Assembly (NCBI GenBank): GCA_029378245.1
Contig: JARKIF010000050.1
Coordinates: 124,001-188,000 of the forward strand
Origin: Roridomyces roridus
Taxonomy: Eukaryota; Basidiomycota; Agaricomycetes; Agaricales; Mycenaceae
DNA length: 64,000 nucleotides
Direction: 5' to 3'
Shown here: in pieces, positions 26,498 through 38,462 of the stretch
Layout: every line of letters starts with the position of its first letter
How positions within the stretch are numbered: position 1 is the stretch's first letter
The notes under the pieces: model-generated
What the model was told of the DNA's origin: nothing
Seen by the model: only the letters and a program-made list of their open reading frames with translations
Databases searched by the model: none
Made by a program: the position numbers and the translations under genes

Positions 26498-29400
26498 TCA
26501 ACTGCTTTGGCAACCCTGGCCTGTCTGTTGATCTCCACCCACCAATCTCGAGAGGCAATCGTCCCAGCCACGAACGATGCCCATCCTGGTAAACTCTTCG
26601 AGTGCCACCGTGAAAAGTGCTTCAGACGTCTGCAGGTCCCCTTCATTTCGATAAATATCTCCGGCCCACCGCGTCGTGGTCAGTGTCTCCCCTGGCCACA
26701 ACGCAAAATCCCCGAGTTTGAACAGACAGTCGGAGAAAGTCTCTCCGTTTGTGCCTTGAGTCGCCTGTAGACATTTTTTGTACATTTCCGCAGCTTCTTC
26801 TCGACGACCGTCGGAAAGCAAAAAAATCAGCCACAATTTTGTTGCATTGAGGGAGTCCACGCAGATATCCACGGGTGTTGAACTTTTGGCGAGCGCGTCA
26901 TCCAGGGATGTGAATGCACCCAGATTGACATCCATGGCTATGGCGGCCATGATAGAGTTGAAATGGAAAGAGGTTACGACTCTGGGCGCTGTACTTGATA
27001 ATCATTTCATGGGATTTCCGCGAATCCGCGTAGGCGGTCTTGTAAAGCTGAATATCCGCTTGGAGGTCGAGAGCGCTCATGTGGTCCTGAGTTCCCTCAC
27101 GACCACCAGCGACGACCAGCTGTAGAGCACGACTGCAGAGATTGACGGCTGGCGAATAGTAGCCGAGAGCGACCAAGCATCGCGCCTTTTCTTGAAGGGC
27201 GTACGTCTCTTGCTGGAATTTTCCGGGCAGCCCGGCGGGCTATTGGCAATGCCCCCTTGAAACGACTCCTCAATCTCTCGCATAGCGAGAATTTTGAAAG
27301 GGCTTTCATCAAGCGAGCATTGTCGGACGATTTTTCCGCCAAGGTAATCGAAGTTTGTGCGTAGGTCGCTGCTGTATTGGCGTCCCCTGCCCGTATGTAG
27401 TATACAGTGGCCATACAGGCGATTTGAGCTGGGAAGAATAAGTAGAAGCACAATATATTGTAGCACCATAAAATACCTTCCAACCTGAAGTCATTTCCGA
27501 GTCGAGCGAAGTTGCACCCTCACTCGATCAGCGCGGGCGCCTCGGTAAGGGGCACATCCTCCATGGTATTTGAAAGATAGAAGATATGGTAGCCTTTCAG
27601 TCGGTCATCATTCACGCGTTCCATGTACCGTCCGATATCCGCTCGGAATGGTGCCACGGAGTGCACCTCGCGGACGAACCCCTCAAGATTGAAGATCCGA
27701 TACATGACGTCGTTCAAATCGTTTCCCTGGGCGAGCTCTGCTTCATACCTCAGCAAACTGATGAAGTTGCCGAGATCTTTGAGCAATCGTGGCGCCAGGT
27801 CTGCCGAAGGCATCTGGTACGTCCGCCACAGGTTCAATAGACCATCCAAGCGAGTCCAGAACGGTTTCAGCAACCCTGGCGCTGGAGGGTGAGTTCTCCG
27901 AATTATCTCGCGCACGGGGGCCAGGACCTTGAGTCGTGTTGTGCACATGTATGCGAGAGACGTCCGCAGCAGGGTACTCTTCGCTTCAAGGATATCGTAA
28001 ATCAAGAGAGAATGACAGTTGAGATCGGCATTTGAGATGCCGTCAGGGAGTAGAGAGAGCAGACTGAGAAGCTGTAGAGCCCCCGGGGGAGATGTCATGC
28101 GCGGGCTGGAAAGTGAAATTTGGAGGGATGTGTCCAGGCCGGTGTGCTTATCGAATCCACCACACAAGGGAGAGGTGCGTTCATCTGCCTTCCATCGCAA
28201 CAAAACGGTCTCGCACCCGTCAAGGCAAGCCACAGAGGCTACCAGAGTGACTGCGAGGGGCAAATTACCGCTCAACGACAGAAGCTCTGGAATGTGGGTG
28301 GCGTCTTGTTCGTTGGCGTCGGTGATGTCCATGAATGTGCTGTATGCGGCGTCGCGGCTGAGGAGTTCAAGGGGTGGAATGAATGGACGGGTCCAAAGAA
28401 CGTTCGACGGACGTTCTTTGCCGCGCATCGTCACCTGTGGAAATAGAGTCAAGTTTGAAATGGGAATATTCCAAGTCGACTCACCAACAGCGCAACATTA
28501 GGCATGTCGGCCAAACGAGAGATGAACTCTTCGACCTTTGGCCGGTTTGCGATAGGTTCCCAAGGCGTTTCAAAATTATCCAGCACAAGCAAACAGCCGG
28601 ACTTGGATGCAAGGGACTTGAGTACAGCTTGCGAGAGCTTGCCGCGGAGTTCGAGTCCCAAAACTGCAGCCACCGCCAATACCAAATCATCGACTGTCTC
28701 AGCGCAGTCGCACGGAACAAAATAACGATCCGGATATTTGGCAATGACGTTGGGATCGTGTATGGCGTTCTTTGCCAGACTGGTCTTCCCTATTCCACCC
28801 GGTCCCAGGAGCACTATACGTGGAGAATCCTGCTGAAGTTGATCGACGAGAGCCTTCACCTCTGCCTGGCGACCGTGGAAGATGTGTGGCGGTCCCGGCG
28901 GTATTATCGAGGAGCCAACAAAACTGGGTGAGTTCTGGGAGGCTCAGTTTCAGCTGAAAAAGGTGATGTCGCCACTCACGATCGAGCTCTCAGTCATGGA
29001 AGAAGTATCGGACACCATCTTCAGCAGCTCAGCTTGCCTGTGCTCCGCATCGACATGCATGTTTGCGAGATTTTTCATCCCAGCAGCACCAAGGTGTGTC
29101 TGACAGAAGGGTTAAACTACTTGATAGAACCGTTTTGAGAGATTCCACACCGTAAACGCGCCGAGAGCTTCATCCAATCCCGTACGACACTCGACCAATC
29201 GCGCAGCTTTTTCCTGTTGTTGAAAGAACAACTTGAAACGGCCCACTTCCCGGGCCCTGAGGTACGATTCGACCTTTTGTAGAGTCCTGAAAAAATCGGA
29301 TCAAAATGGTCCAACAGAATCAGAAGCGACACTCACTCGAGAAACTTGCTCAAAGCTTCCAGTAGCGAAGGCGAGAACGCATTCGCCGGGGCTTTGAGGC

Positions 29401-29714
29401 ATAATTCGGTCACGACCGCCAAAAGGTGGTCAATCTTTTCCACGAGCGATCCGTGCTCCCCTTTGACCGCCTTCTGACCCTAGGGTAGTATGTGATGTCA
29501 ATGATCCAAAAACAGCTCGCAAAGGACCCAGGATGAATACCTGAATCGTTTCCACGATCAAGAGGGAAACTCCAGCAACCACTTTGACATATGGAATTGA
29601 GCTGGTCTCTCCGAGCAGTCGTAGTCCAGTCGCAGCAGTCTTGATCCGATATAGGACGGAAGCCGCGACTGTGGCCGTCGCTTGTGGTATTATGGGAGAG
29701 AAAATCTTTGGCAT
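26498..29714 (-). pseudogene. STAND2: NB-ARC/TPR NLR-like gene, decayed
   Basis: Minus-strand paralogue of STAND1. Starts MPKIFSPIIPQATATVAAS at 29714 (an upstream in-frame Met lies at 29753). Exons 29714-29540, 29479-29337, 29286-29151, 29099-28980, 28923-28485 and 28434 onward carry a complete N-terminal helical domain and NB-ARC (FHGRQAE, GPGGIGKTSLAK, GCLLVLDNFETPW, GNLPLAVTLV). The sixth exon meets TGA at 27522-27520, where STAND3 has AGA (LIE-stop-GCNFARLGND). The TPR part beyond continues with at least two deletions (within ARRAA..GKFQQE, and loss of about 75 nt between TTTRWA and GDIYRNEG) and several frame changes. A truncated product with helical domain and NB-ARC but no TPRs could still be made. 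It is head-to-head with gene H. Confidence 0.8.
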
Positions 29715-30815
29715 GGAAGAGGGAGGTTTCGTTGGGTAGGCTTGTTTGATCACATTCTATATAGATGTCAATGGGCGCTCAGCGCCCAGCGGTCTTCGCT
29801 TGCGTCGGGTAAGGGGACTGGTAAAACAAAATCGCATCAACAGATGGAGCGTTTGGTCGCCAAGCAGGAAGTGGGCGGTGGGAAGTGGTGTTCCGAAAAA
29901 GAAAGCAGTACATACGCCGTGACATTTGCATTGAGATATCTCCGAGGCTCCGCGGCGGAGCGGCCCGCTTTGGGCTTCGATTTCCATGCATGGTTGTCCC
30001 CGAGCTGGCTAGAACATGTTGTGTATGAAGGAAGAGTGAAAACGGTGGACAAACCAAGACTTACCATAGACCTCGATTCTCGACCACAGTAAATTCTGAC
30101 CTTAGGCTGAGGCTCGGCAGAGTTCATAAAGCGAAAAGGATTTGGAGCGATACGAAACGACCGCATGCCAGCAGATGCCAGTCACACATGTCTCGCGACG
30201 TTTCGTGGTTGCAGTTGCAAATCAAGAGGTGACAAACATGACGTAAACAACCTTCCCCTTCGGGAAATCAGATTTTGATCATCTGATCCTTGGCACCCAT
30301 CCGGCCTTGCACCCACACTTACCGCCGCTCCATTTTTTTGGGGCTTTTCAGCGCATTCTTCCAGGTCTCTGAGTCGCCGCCTTCACGTTGTCTGCGTATT
30401 TAAGCTTAGGCCAGGGTGATGATTGGGAGATTTCATATAGTCCGTGCTCCCGATTTAGAGTCACTCCCTTTAAGCTTGGTACGCGACCAGGGAGCGCCTG
30501 ATTCTCCCAACTCGAGGGCCACATATGCATTCCCGAGCTGATAGGTCAAGTCCCTGTAAGGTGAGTTCGGTCGGTTCGGACGTAATTGTTGAGATCCCGC
30601 AGCGCTGGAGTCAATTGGGAGTCAGCCGGAGTCGACCTGACATTATTTTATTCGAACACCGCTCAGGATTCCGAACATGTATTTGGCTTTAGATTCGAGC
30701 TGTGGTATATTGAATGAATGAATGTGGCGGCATGTTTGCCTTAACTAAACAACTGACACACTGTCCACAACAAAGCAGCCATTCTTCGCTCCCACATCCA
30801 TCTACAGACCCAAAA
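29715..30815. promoter_or_regulatory. Divergent promoter region between STAND2 and gene H
   Basis: About 1.1 kb without a supported gene. Near the gene H start, a CACACTGTCCACAACA segment (about 30756-30771) also occurs upstream of gene G (about 11245-11260, opposite strand). It is a candidate shared promoter element of the G/H family. Confidence 0.45.
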
Positions 30816-31948
30816 ATGGCTCTCCCCTCGTCAGTGGAGCCTTGCATCCCATCCTCTTCCACCATGGATTTACAGACCGCCGCCGTCCGATTGTGCATCG
30901 CGCTGCAGTCGGAATCAAATTCAGCCTTTCTCGACGCAGCCAACGACCTCCTCTCTTGCATTCATCTGTCCCCCTGCGGAATTCCGCAGCCACAGTCGCA
31001 AGGTCGGTATTTTCCCCGACTGTATTTACATCGAGTATCGCCTCTGACCGCCGGTCGCCACTCCGCAGATCATCCGTTTAATCGAGGTAACGACAACCGG
31101 GTTTCCTCCCGTCCTCTGCCAATGCTTACCTGAAATTTGGATAAAGACAGCCCGGGATAGATTAGAAGCTTCCGGAATCTCCTTATTCCTGTTTACTTCC
31201 GCCGGATCTTGTCAGACGAACAAACGCTTGAAAGACATCTACTTTGATTTGTTGCGGATGCTACAAACACGTCGTAGCGATGTCGATGTTACTGTGCAAG
31301 GTCAGGAATAATTCGTTGCTAGATGTCTTTTCATTGATTCTTTCTACCTACATATAGACCGGATGAAATCCCTCCTCGTCCGCCTCTCCAGCAATTTTAC
31401 AGGACCCAACTCTCGTGTGGATACGCACATAGCCTTCCCACCAGACACCCTGGACCGCCTTGGTCCTGGCACCTATTCTAAACGGGTGCCACAGCCATCA
31501 ATTACCCCATGTGCCGGCGCCGGCGTCGCTAACAGCGCCAGCATCTCAATGCCTCGTAAGATATCTCAATTTCTTACCCGCGTCCAGTGCTCATCTCCCG
31601 CCCGTTTACATAGCTCCAGACGCCTTCCCGCCTGGGACGAGGAAACCCAAGTGGTCGCGCTACCAGCGTAAACGGCCACGGCGACATTTGTTGTTACTTC
31701 CCTCCCCATCTCCATCCCCGCCGCGCATGCACAAACGCGTGCGACGACGTATGCAGGGAGGAGAATTTGACGACGAAGACTCGGAGCAGGGGCAGGAGAA
31801 TCAAGTTCCCGGGCCCATCCGAGCGCCGGCACCCGAGAGAGCGCAGTCGTACAGCTTCAAGCCCCCACGGCTGACGAAACGGTTTGGGATTTTTTGCACA
31901 GGCAAGAGTTCGATGCATAGGCCGTGGTCGGCGGTCAAGGCGTGTTGA
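30816..31948 (+). CDS. Gene H: unknown family, paralogue of gene G
   Basis: Starts MALPSSVEPCIPSSS. Exons are 30816-31006 or so, an 18-nt exon 31069-31086 (IIRLIE), 31147-31300, 31358-31555 and 31614-31948. Conserved features match gene G: TAAVRLCIALQSESN, LLSC, IYFDLLRMLQTRRSDVD, SLLVRLSSNF, then a basic/acidic tail and LTKRFGIFCTGKSSMH near the end (stop at 31948). The first exon has a C5 run at 30970-30974; with C4 it would read through EFRSHSRK into the 18-nt exon exactly as in G. As written, the frame is lost there. This is a homopolymer difference and may be an error. Function unknown. It is transcribed away from STAND2. Confidence 0.65.
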
Positions 31949-32191
31949 TTTGGATCTACGGACGACGGGGTGCATGACGTTGTATTGGTTTTGGGATTTG
32001 CTGTTCGTTTTTTAAGACAACAACTTATGTTGACCAGGGTTGAGTCAAGGCGCGCTACGTTCAATTCATCTTCAACTCACGATTCCACCACCCATAAATT
32101 CCATGGCCAACGCAGAATCCAATACAATTAAACAATAGAAACTAAGCTACAATTTTAATTCTGTCCGCCCCAACTCAAAGCCAGGAGCCAG

Positions 32192-33364
32192 TCAAAAAAC
32201 TGTGAAGCCCGTCCACGGCCACATATCCATCTCCATCGCCATCTCCACAGTCAGCGCGCCCAATTCCTTCTCAGTAGCCACCGCAGTGGTATTGCTCGTC
32301 CCATGCCCATTATTACCACCGAACAAAAACTCGACAGCATCTTCCCTGAGCCGGTCGAGCTTCCTGCTAAAGTCGTGGATCCAGGGTCGGTGTGAAGAAG
32401 AAGATGGGGCGGAATAAAGCTCGGAAGAACTTGAAGAACTTGAAGAACCTGAAGAAGAGGGTGACTCGGGCTTCTCGCGCGAGACGTGGGCATGGATGGG
32501 CGATAGGGATATCGATACAAGTGGCGGTGGTGTGCCAACTTGGGTGGGACGTCGGATCTTTGAATTGGACGAGGAAAAGGAAGATGAAGACGACGATGGA
32601 CTGGAACTGGAACTTGAAGTCGACGATGCATATGACGATCGCGAGGCTGGTTGGAGAGAGATATCGGGTAGTGGTGGGGCCAGTTCGATTTTAATCCTAG
32701 GCGGACGTTGCGAATTCCTCCGCGCAACCGATTCTGCTGCTAATGTAAAGACGATTTCAAGTTAGCGCCGTCGTATCCAAAACAGAATGAACACACCTCT
32801 TCAGTTCCTCCTGCTCCACAAAAAAACCCTTTGGTTCAGGGATTTGAGATACCTCGGAGAGGTCGTACGACACTTCGACGACAACAGGCAGGATATCCCC
32901 CGCCCCCTCAGGCTCGTAATGCGAATGCGAATCCCAAGTATACTTTTTGAACTCCCGCAAACACGTCCCTGGGTCGACCTCAGCGAGGACCCTCCGATGG
33001 CGTAACGCGTCGTCTACGAAGATAGCCGCATCATCGTCTTGCAGCTTCACGGGAACGCGCACCAGAGCACGTGCGGAGGATGGTTGGACGCATGTCGGCC
33101 AGGGGAGGGGTTTGTTTGTCCTTGGCCGATGGACATTGGAGTCGACTGCCAGTTCCGATGGACTGGAAAGCGACACAGCATAAACGCCTTCCAATCAAAC
33201 GCATCGACCACCTGGCTCACATACCCAACATACCTGCCCATGCGGGGTACGAGTCGTCGAGCAGCGGCCGTGGCTACCGGATCGTCGAGAGCCGTAAGCG
33301 TGGCGACTGGGTCGATGCAGAGGACTATGAACGCTCGGGGCGCAGGGAGGAGGGACGATGGCAT
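32192..33364 (-). CDS. Hypothetical protein with Ser-rich disordered region, 351 aa
   Basis: Three exons (33364-33225, 33162-32795, 32739-32192) sum to 1,056 nt with consistent phases. The N-terminal 160 residues look folded (RAFIVLCIDPVATLTALDD, ALVRVPVKLQDDDAAIFVDD, LPVVVEVSYDLSEVSQ). The middle is a long Ser tract (two stretches of mostly S), and the C-terminal part (PWIHDFSRKLDRLREDAVEF) is probably helical. The Ser-rich frame is chosen because it continues the folded part and ends cleanly. No family recognised. It is likely a nuclear or cytosolic protein, with no signal peptide visible. Confidence 0.6.
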
Positions 33365-33805
33365 GTTAGACGTTTAACGTTCAACGGCAGTGTCGAGCTG
33401 AGTAGTTCCAAAGACAACTAGAAGTCTTTATAGAGAGACGCTTGGACGTTGTCAGAGAGACAGGACAACATCTGGAGCACAAAGAGATAGAACAAGAGCG
33501 GATGTCAAAGCGTGGGTCAAAGCGGTCCAAGCGTGAACAATTGATTTTGGATCCGTCACTGGCTGAACTTGGCGAAGCCGGCTCATCTTTTTGGTGGTAA
33601 TAGTCTGTTGGTTGAAATTGGTGGTTACTGGTTGAAATGACACAACACACGTGATTTGCCCCACATCCCCAATTTCTTCGGGTAATCAATGAGGCGGCAG
33701 TGTCAGAGAACAACGATGAATATGCAGAGATGGTACAAGGGACGGCTACTTAAGCACTTTATACGGTCCTTTATTGTGGTACAGAAAACCCGAGAGGAAC
33801 TGGTA
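33365..33805. other. Intergenic stretch, nothing recognised
   Basis: Contains the upstream region of the Ser-rich gene and the 3' region of the next minus-strand gene. No coding signal is convincing. Confidence 0.3.
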
Positions 33806-34446
33806 TTAATCCACGAACAAGCCTCCTGCGCGGACGGGGGAACGGCTACGTCCAGGGGAGCGGCTTCTCGAGGGCGTGGCGAGTTGGGCGATGGAAGTAC
33901 TAGCGGGGCTGCGACCGTCGGTAGCGCGGATATTGTCGAGCTCGTCGCGCCACTGCTTGAACTTTTGAAGCAGCGGATTCTCCTCGTCGAGGAGGGAGCT
34001 GGCCTCTTCGCCCTCGAGGATGCTGATAAGTTCGCCGAGGGAGTGGTCGAGCTTCTTGAAGGCGCCGTGCATCAGATAAGGGTTGCCGACGTAGCGCGGG
34101 GTGCGGATGTAGTCTGACGAGGGCGCACGCGAGGCCGCTGGAGGTGACGATGAGCGGTGAACAGGCAGAGTTATTAGTCGTGTGCGGACCTTTCCTGGGA
34201 TCAGAGCGAGGGTAGACCTGGCATGCCGGGGTGAGGGGAGGAAATGGGTAAAGCCCGTGGAGACGCTTACTCGACCCGGATTCTCGGCGCAGGGCTCGGG
34301 GGGAATGTTGTTGGCATCGTGCACATGATTCGAGAGGTAGTCGATGTCCAAGCCTTATAAGGGGGAGGTTAGCTCCTCCAACGGGTCGGGGTCCGCGGGT
34401 TGCTGGCCGCGGGGGGCAGCGGCAGCACCAGCGTACCTTGAGACAT
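33806..34446 (-). CDS. Small conserved hypothetical protein with SR-like C-terminus
   Basis: A 10-nt first exon (34446-34437, MSQ) splices to 34353 onward: LDIDYLSNHVHDANNIPPEP. The core YLMHGAFKKLDHSLGELISI then LEGEEASSLLDEENPLLQKF is helical and looks like a coiled-coil or small complex subunit. The tail has SRSRSPGRSRSPVRAGG and ends LFVD (stop 33806). The frame is open from 34353 to 33806. A GTAAGC donor at 34270 and CAG acceptors near 34200 and 34138 suggest a further intron, but its exact ends are uncertain. No family recognised. Confidence 0.55.
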
Positions 34447-34995
34447 GGTGGTAGGAAGAAAGAGATGAAAGAGTGGGGTAATCAATGGCGAAACATGACG
34501 TCGAAAATTGCTAACAAGCCGAGCGACGGCACCGTTTGGTTCTTTGCCTCGTTACCGTCTAGGCTGTTCCACCACATTCCCTCACACGTGCGGTCCTGAG
34601 AGGAACAAGAGCTCGCCAAATCCACGCACGCCATCGCGATTCGCAGAGAACAAGCTCCTCCCGGATGGACAGCGGTTCACTTCCTACCGAGTTACGCGGT
34701 GAGAAGCAGCAGGTCGTGTACACCAACGTGGGCGAGACCAGCGCCAGCCTCAGCTTGGCTTGCTGCGCAAACCAGAGCAGAACAGCGGTTATCTTTGATT
34801 TCAGATTTCAGGGACGCCGCCGTCGGCCTTCGTCCGATAACAACAACCCCTGTTCCAATGTTACACCGGTCCCAGACTTTACCCCCGTTCTCTCAGGAAG
34901 GCTACATAGCTATCCTCCCTCCGTGGATTAGAAGCGGCATCCTCCGTTCTCAAAGGGCATACGCGCCTCATTCCGTGAATGCAGAAAGATCTTCA
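34447..34995. other. Intergenic stretch, nothing recognised
   Basis: Frames on the plus strand (34665-35085) have unusual composition and overlap the DUF1295 relic; I do not support them as genes. Confidence 0.3.
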
Positions 34996-35843
34996 TCACC
35001 AAACGCCAGGTACAAGCGCATATGGAACTTGTTCCGTATACTCTATCCATCTTGCCCCATGTTTTCTGGCCATCCAATCCTCTAGCTCAGGCACACTAGT
35101 ACTGGAGCGGGAGAACACAGCGCCCATGAACGCGGTCTGCAGCACTGCCGAGATGAGGGGGTCCTGTCCGAGCTTCAGCGCTTCAGCAATAAACTCTACT
35201 CCAAGGTTGGTTGGTGGTTACTCACACTGGCAAGCGCGATCCCTGCGCGCCAAAGAGCGTCTCCGAGGTAATTCGGGTGTAAGGATCTAACCAAGTAAGT
35301 TGAAAGTTCATGTCCTTTAGGCTTCAACGCACCATAATCCCGTCCCATCAACCTTGCCTTCATTCCTCCTAAGTATGTATCCCTCTTAAACCGCTTCCTA
35401 CTCTCTTCAGAAACGACTTCCATCAATCCCCGCGTATTGTTTGTACCCAAGTTCGTGGGAGCTCAAGGCCAGAGTGTGCACGCAACCAAGGTGTTGATGC
35501 TATTCACTCCAAAGTTGAACGAGAGGACGGAGAGTGCGGAGAAAATCGTATTTGCGCGTGAAGAGGATTTGGTATGTCTGGAGGTAAGTAATTGAGACTC
35601 CTTCCTTGCAAGATAAGTACAAGTCCGATGCTTACATGCCGCAAACCCGCTACAGCGTACATGCCCACCAACATACTCGCAATTGGGATTGGGCCTAGAC
35701 CGGGACCTACTAGCTTGAAGCTTGAAGCCCGAGGGCGGTGAGCAGATCTGTGGCCCATCCTTGGTTGAATATGGCGTGTTGCGTTTAAATTTGTGTTCAA
35801 CCTTAACTTCAGGCTTTGAATTAATATTGCGACCGCGGCTCAC
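34996..35843 (-). pseudogene. DUF1295 (steroid-reductase-like membrane protein) relic
   Basis: Diverged paralogue of the intact gene at 62925-63944. Recognisable pieces in order: GWATDLLTALGLQAS, GPIPIASMLVGMYAVAGLRH (with the GTAAGC intron at the same site as in the intact gene), ALSVLSFNFGVNSINTLVA, HELGYKQYAG, SEESRKRFKRD, HPNYLGDALWRAGIALAS, then DWMARKHGARW and VPYALVPGVW with a stop at 34996. The pieces lie in different frames, a segment between KQYAG and MEVVSEES is missing, and the expected first exon is not found upstream. The homologous family has several membrane helices and a reductase or methyltransferase-like C-terminal motif (RHPNYLGY). Confidence 0.75.
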
Positions 35844-36374
35844 TCGACGAGACGAGACGGCCGAGGACGAACTTTGGCCTCCCGGCGTAGCTCCTCCGTG
35901 GTTTGTCGCGCAAGTCCGCGAGGAGGTGACATACTGGGAGGGAGGGATGGAGGGAAGGGAAAGATTGTTTCCTTCCCGTCACCATTCACCATGTCGAAAT
36001 ATTCACTTGTGTTGAGGGCTAGTACATTCTCCATCCAGGACCTCAGCATTCTTTTGAGTAAATCGAATCGGAATTCGCAAACGTCTGTCGGTAAACGCCG
36101 ATGAAAGGGTGGTTCAGATCCCTCCAAGCGAGTGCTTCGCGGCAGAGTTTCCAACTTGTAAAAACGTTGTAAGTGGGTGGCTGAAGGAGTAGGTGTCTCT
36201 GAGGACCGACCAAGCGGAGGGTTCGAACAAAATGCTGCAGGTGTTTCAAGAAATTCAAAGCCCCCTTTGTATATCTCGGGGAAATTGTATCATTCGAACT
36301 TCATGGTTGCGAGACTGCCAGAGAAGACATGCCAATCCTGAGAAAGCAGACGTGTATTATCGGACTTCCCCCAA
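35844..36374. other. Intergenic stretch, nothing recognised
   Basis: Upstream of the DUF1295 relic and of cytidine deaminase. The first exon of the relic should lie here, but I cannot find it. Confidence 0.3.
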
Positions 36375-36864
<490 letters not shown>

Positions 36865-36881
36865 AGAAGTTGTTTATTATT

Positions 36882-37388
36882 CTATACACCGGATGCAGCA
36901 GGCAGAACAGCGTCCTCGTCCCGTCCTGAGATAGATCGTTACATATTAACATTTCAGAGACGGCAAGCAGACACACCTTCGTAGAACTTTTGCAAAAACG
37001 TCCTCGAGGGCCTTTCCTTTGGCTTGAGGAGAATGCCATAGATGTGGTCCGGCTGCTTCCACATGTTCATCGTCTCCTGGTACTCCTGCCGGCTCTTGAG
37101 CATCAGCACGTCGATGACGCGGACGTCCGACACGTTGCGGTTGGCTTCAAAGCGCATGCGGATGGCGTGTCGGATTTCGGTGGGGGAGACGTCTAGGGCG
37201 TATTGGTTCACGACTTCTGGGGCCTGTTGTGTCGGGTGGGGTCAGATTCTTATGTCAAGCCTCTGGGATTAACGTACCGCACGATACCAGTCTCGGTAGA
37301 GTTGGATGACGCGCGCTCGTGCGTCCGAAGGGCTAGTAGATGGGCGGGTGACCTGAGCGAGGCGAGTCGGGATGGTGACCGCCGCCAT
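36882..37388 (-). CDS. Complex I LYR-type accessory subunit (NDUFA6/B14, fungal NB4M-like)
   Basis: Three exons (37388-37278, 37223-36977, 36925-36882). MAAVTIPTRLAQVTRPS leads into RARVIQLYRDWYRA, which contains the LYR tripeptide. Then come EVVNQYALDVSPTEIRHAI, MRFEANRNVSDVRVIDVLM and MNMWKQPDHIYGILL, all characteristic of the NDUFA6/B14 accessory subunit of mitochondrial NADH:ubiquinone oxidoreductase, which binds the matrix acyl carrier protein. The last exon encodes only RDEDAVLPAASGV after the split Gly codon. It diverges from the PP28-like gene across 88 bp, so the two probably share a promoter. Confidence 0.88.
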
Positions 37389-37476
37389 CGGTGCAAGGGT
37401 AATGAGAGCAACAGTGATTTGGAGACAAACAACAGCCTCTCTTCCTTTCACCACTCGCTAACTCTGTCAACTCACA

Positions 37477-38399
37477 ATGGTCCGTGGATCAGGCAAGGAC
37501 TTCCCTTGTATACTCTCAGCGGACTAGTTTTTGACACTCAAGGAACAGGTAAATTCAAGCAGAAACGCGGCGGAGGACGAAGCTTCAGGTATCAGCCTCT
37601 CAAATCACATTGTGGCACAATCGATTTACAGGATTCCTATCTAGCAAGAATTTGGTGCTGGATGAGAACGGTACAGCCGTGTCTACAGACAAGCGATGGT
37701 ATGCAGCATGCCCGCCACACCAAAAAGTGATCATTTCCGATCTTCTTCAATCCAGGGCCAAGCGCGATAAGGGGTCTGACGACGATTCCGATGAGGACGA
37801 AGATTCTGACGAGGAAGAGGAGGAGGAGGAGGAATCGGGAGAGGAGGAGGGGGAGGGGGAGGACAAGCCTGAGCTCAGCCGTGCTGAGCGCAAGGAGCTC
37901 AAGAAGAAGCAGGCTGCGGCCAAGCAGAAGGCTGTTGACGAGGACGGCGAGGACGAGGACGACGATCTCATAAACCCCAACCACGTTACCAAGAAGATGA
38001 ACATATCGGATCTCAGCGCGCCCAAGGAGTTGTCGCGGAGGGAGAGGCAAGTCTTTGTTTTCTTCTTGCAACGCACGATATTGAACGCATACCAGGGAGC
38101 AGAAGGAGAAGGCGGAAGCCAAGGATCGCTACTGGAAGGTTTGTCTCGTCTCCACATTCGTTGCTCGTCTGCTGACTTGGATTTTCAGCTTCACCTTGCC
38201 GGCAAGACCGACCAAGCCAAGGCAGATCTCGGCCGCCTCGCCAAGATTCGCGCCGAGCGCGAAGCGGCGCAGGCAAAGAGAAAGGCCGAGGCGGACGGTA
38301 TGTCCCTTGTATCTCACCTTTCATACCCCCGCTCACAATTACCTTGCAGCCAAAGCAGCCGAGATGGAGGCGGCCAAGAAGGTTCAACAGAAACGGTAG
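37477..38399 (+). CDS. PP28/PDAP1-like protein (casein kinase substrate phosphoprotein family)
   Basis: Seven exons (37477-37492, 37549-37588, 37645-37698, 37756-38046, 38096-38138, 38189-38297, 38350-38399) give 200 residues. N-terminus MVRGSGKFKQKRGGGRSFS is typical of the family. A long Asp/Glu/Ser tract follows (DSDEDEDSDEEEEEEEESG), then NPNHVTKKMNISDL and the family C-terminus ELSRREREQKEKAEAK, RYWKLHLAGKTDQAKADLGR, LAKIRAEREAA. Two of its introns need GC donors (GCAAGG at 37493 and GCAAGT at 38047); both choices restore the conserved sequence. Members are small, acidic and highly phosphorylated, and linked to RNA and ribosome processes. Confidence 0.87.
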
Positions 38400-38462
38400 G
38401 TTCCCGCCAAGTACTAGAAAGAAATCTGTATGTAGCATTATCACGCACATAAAGTGCTTGTT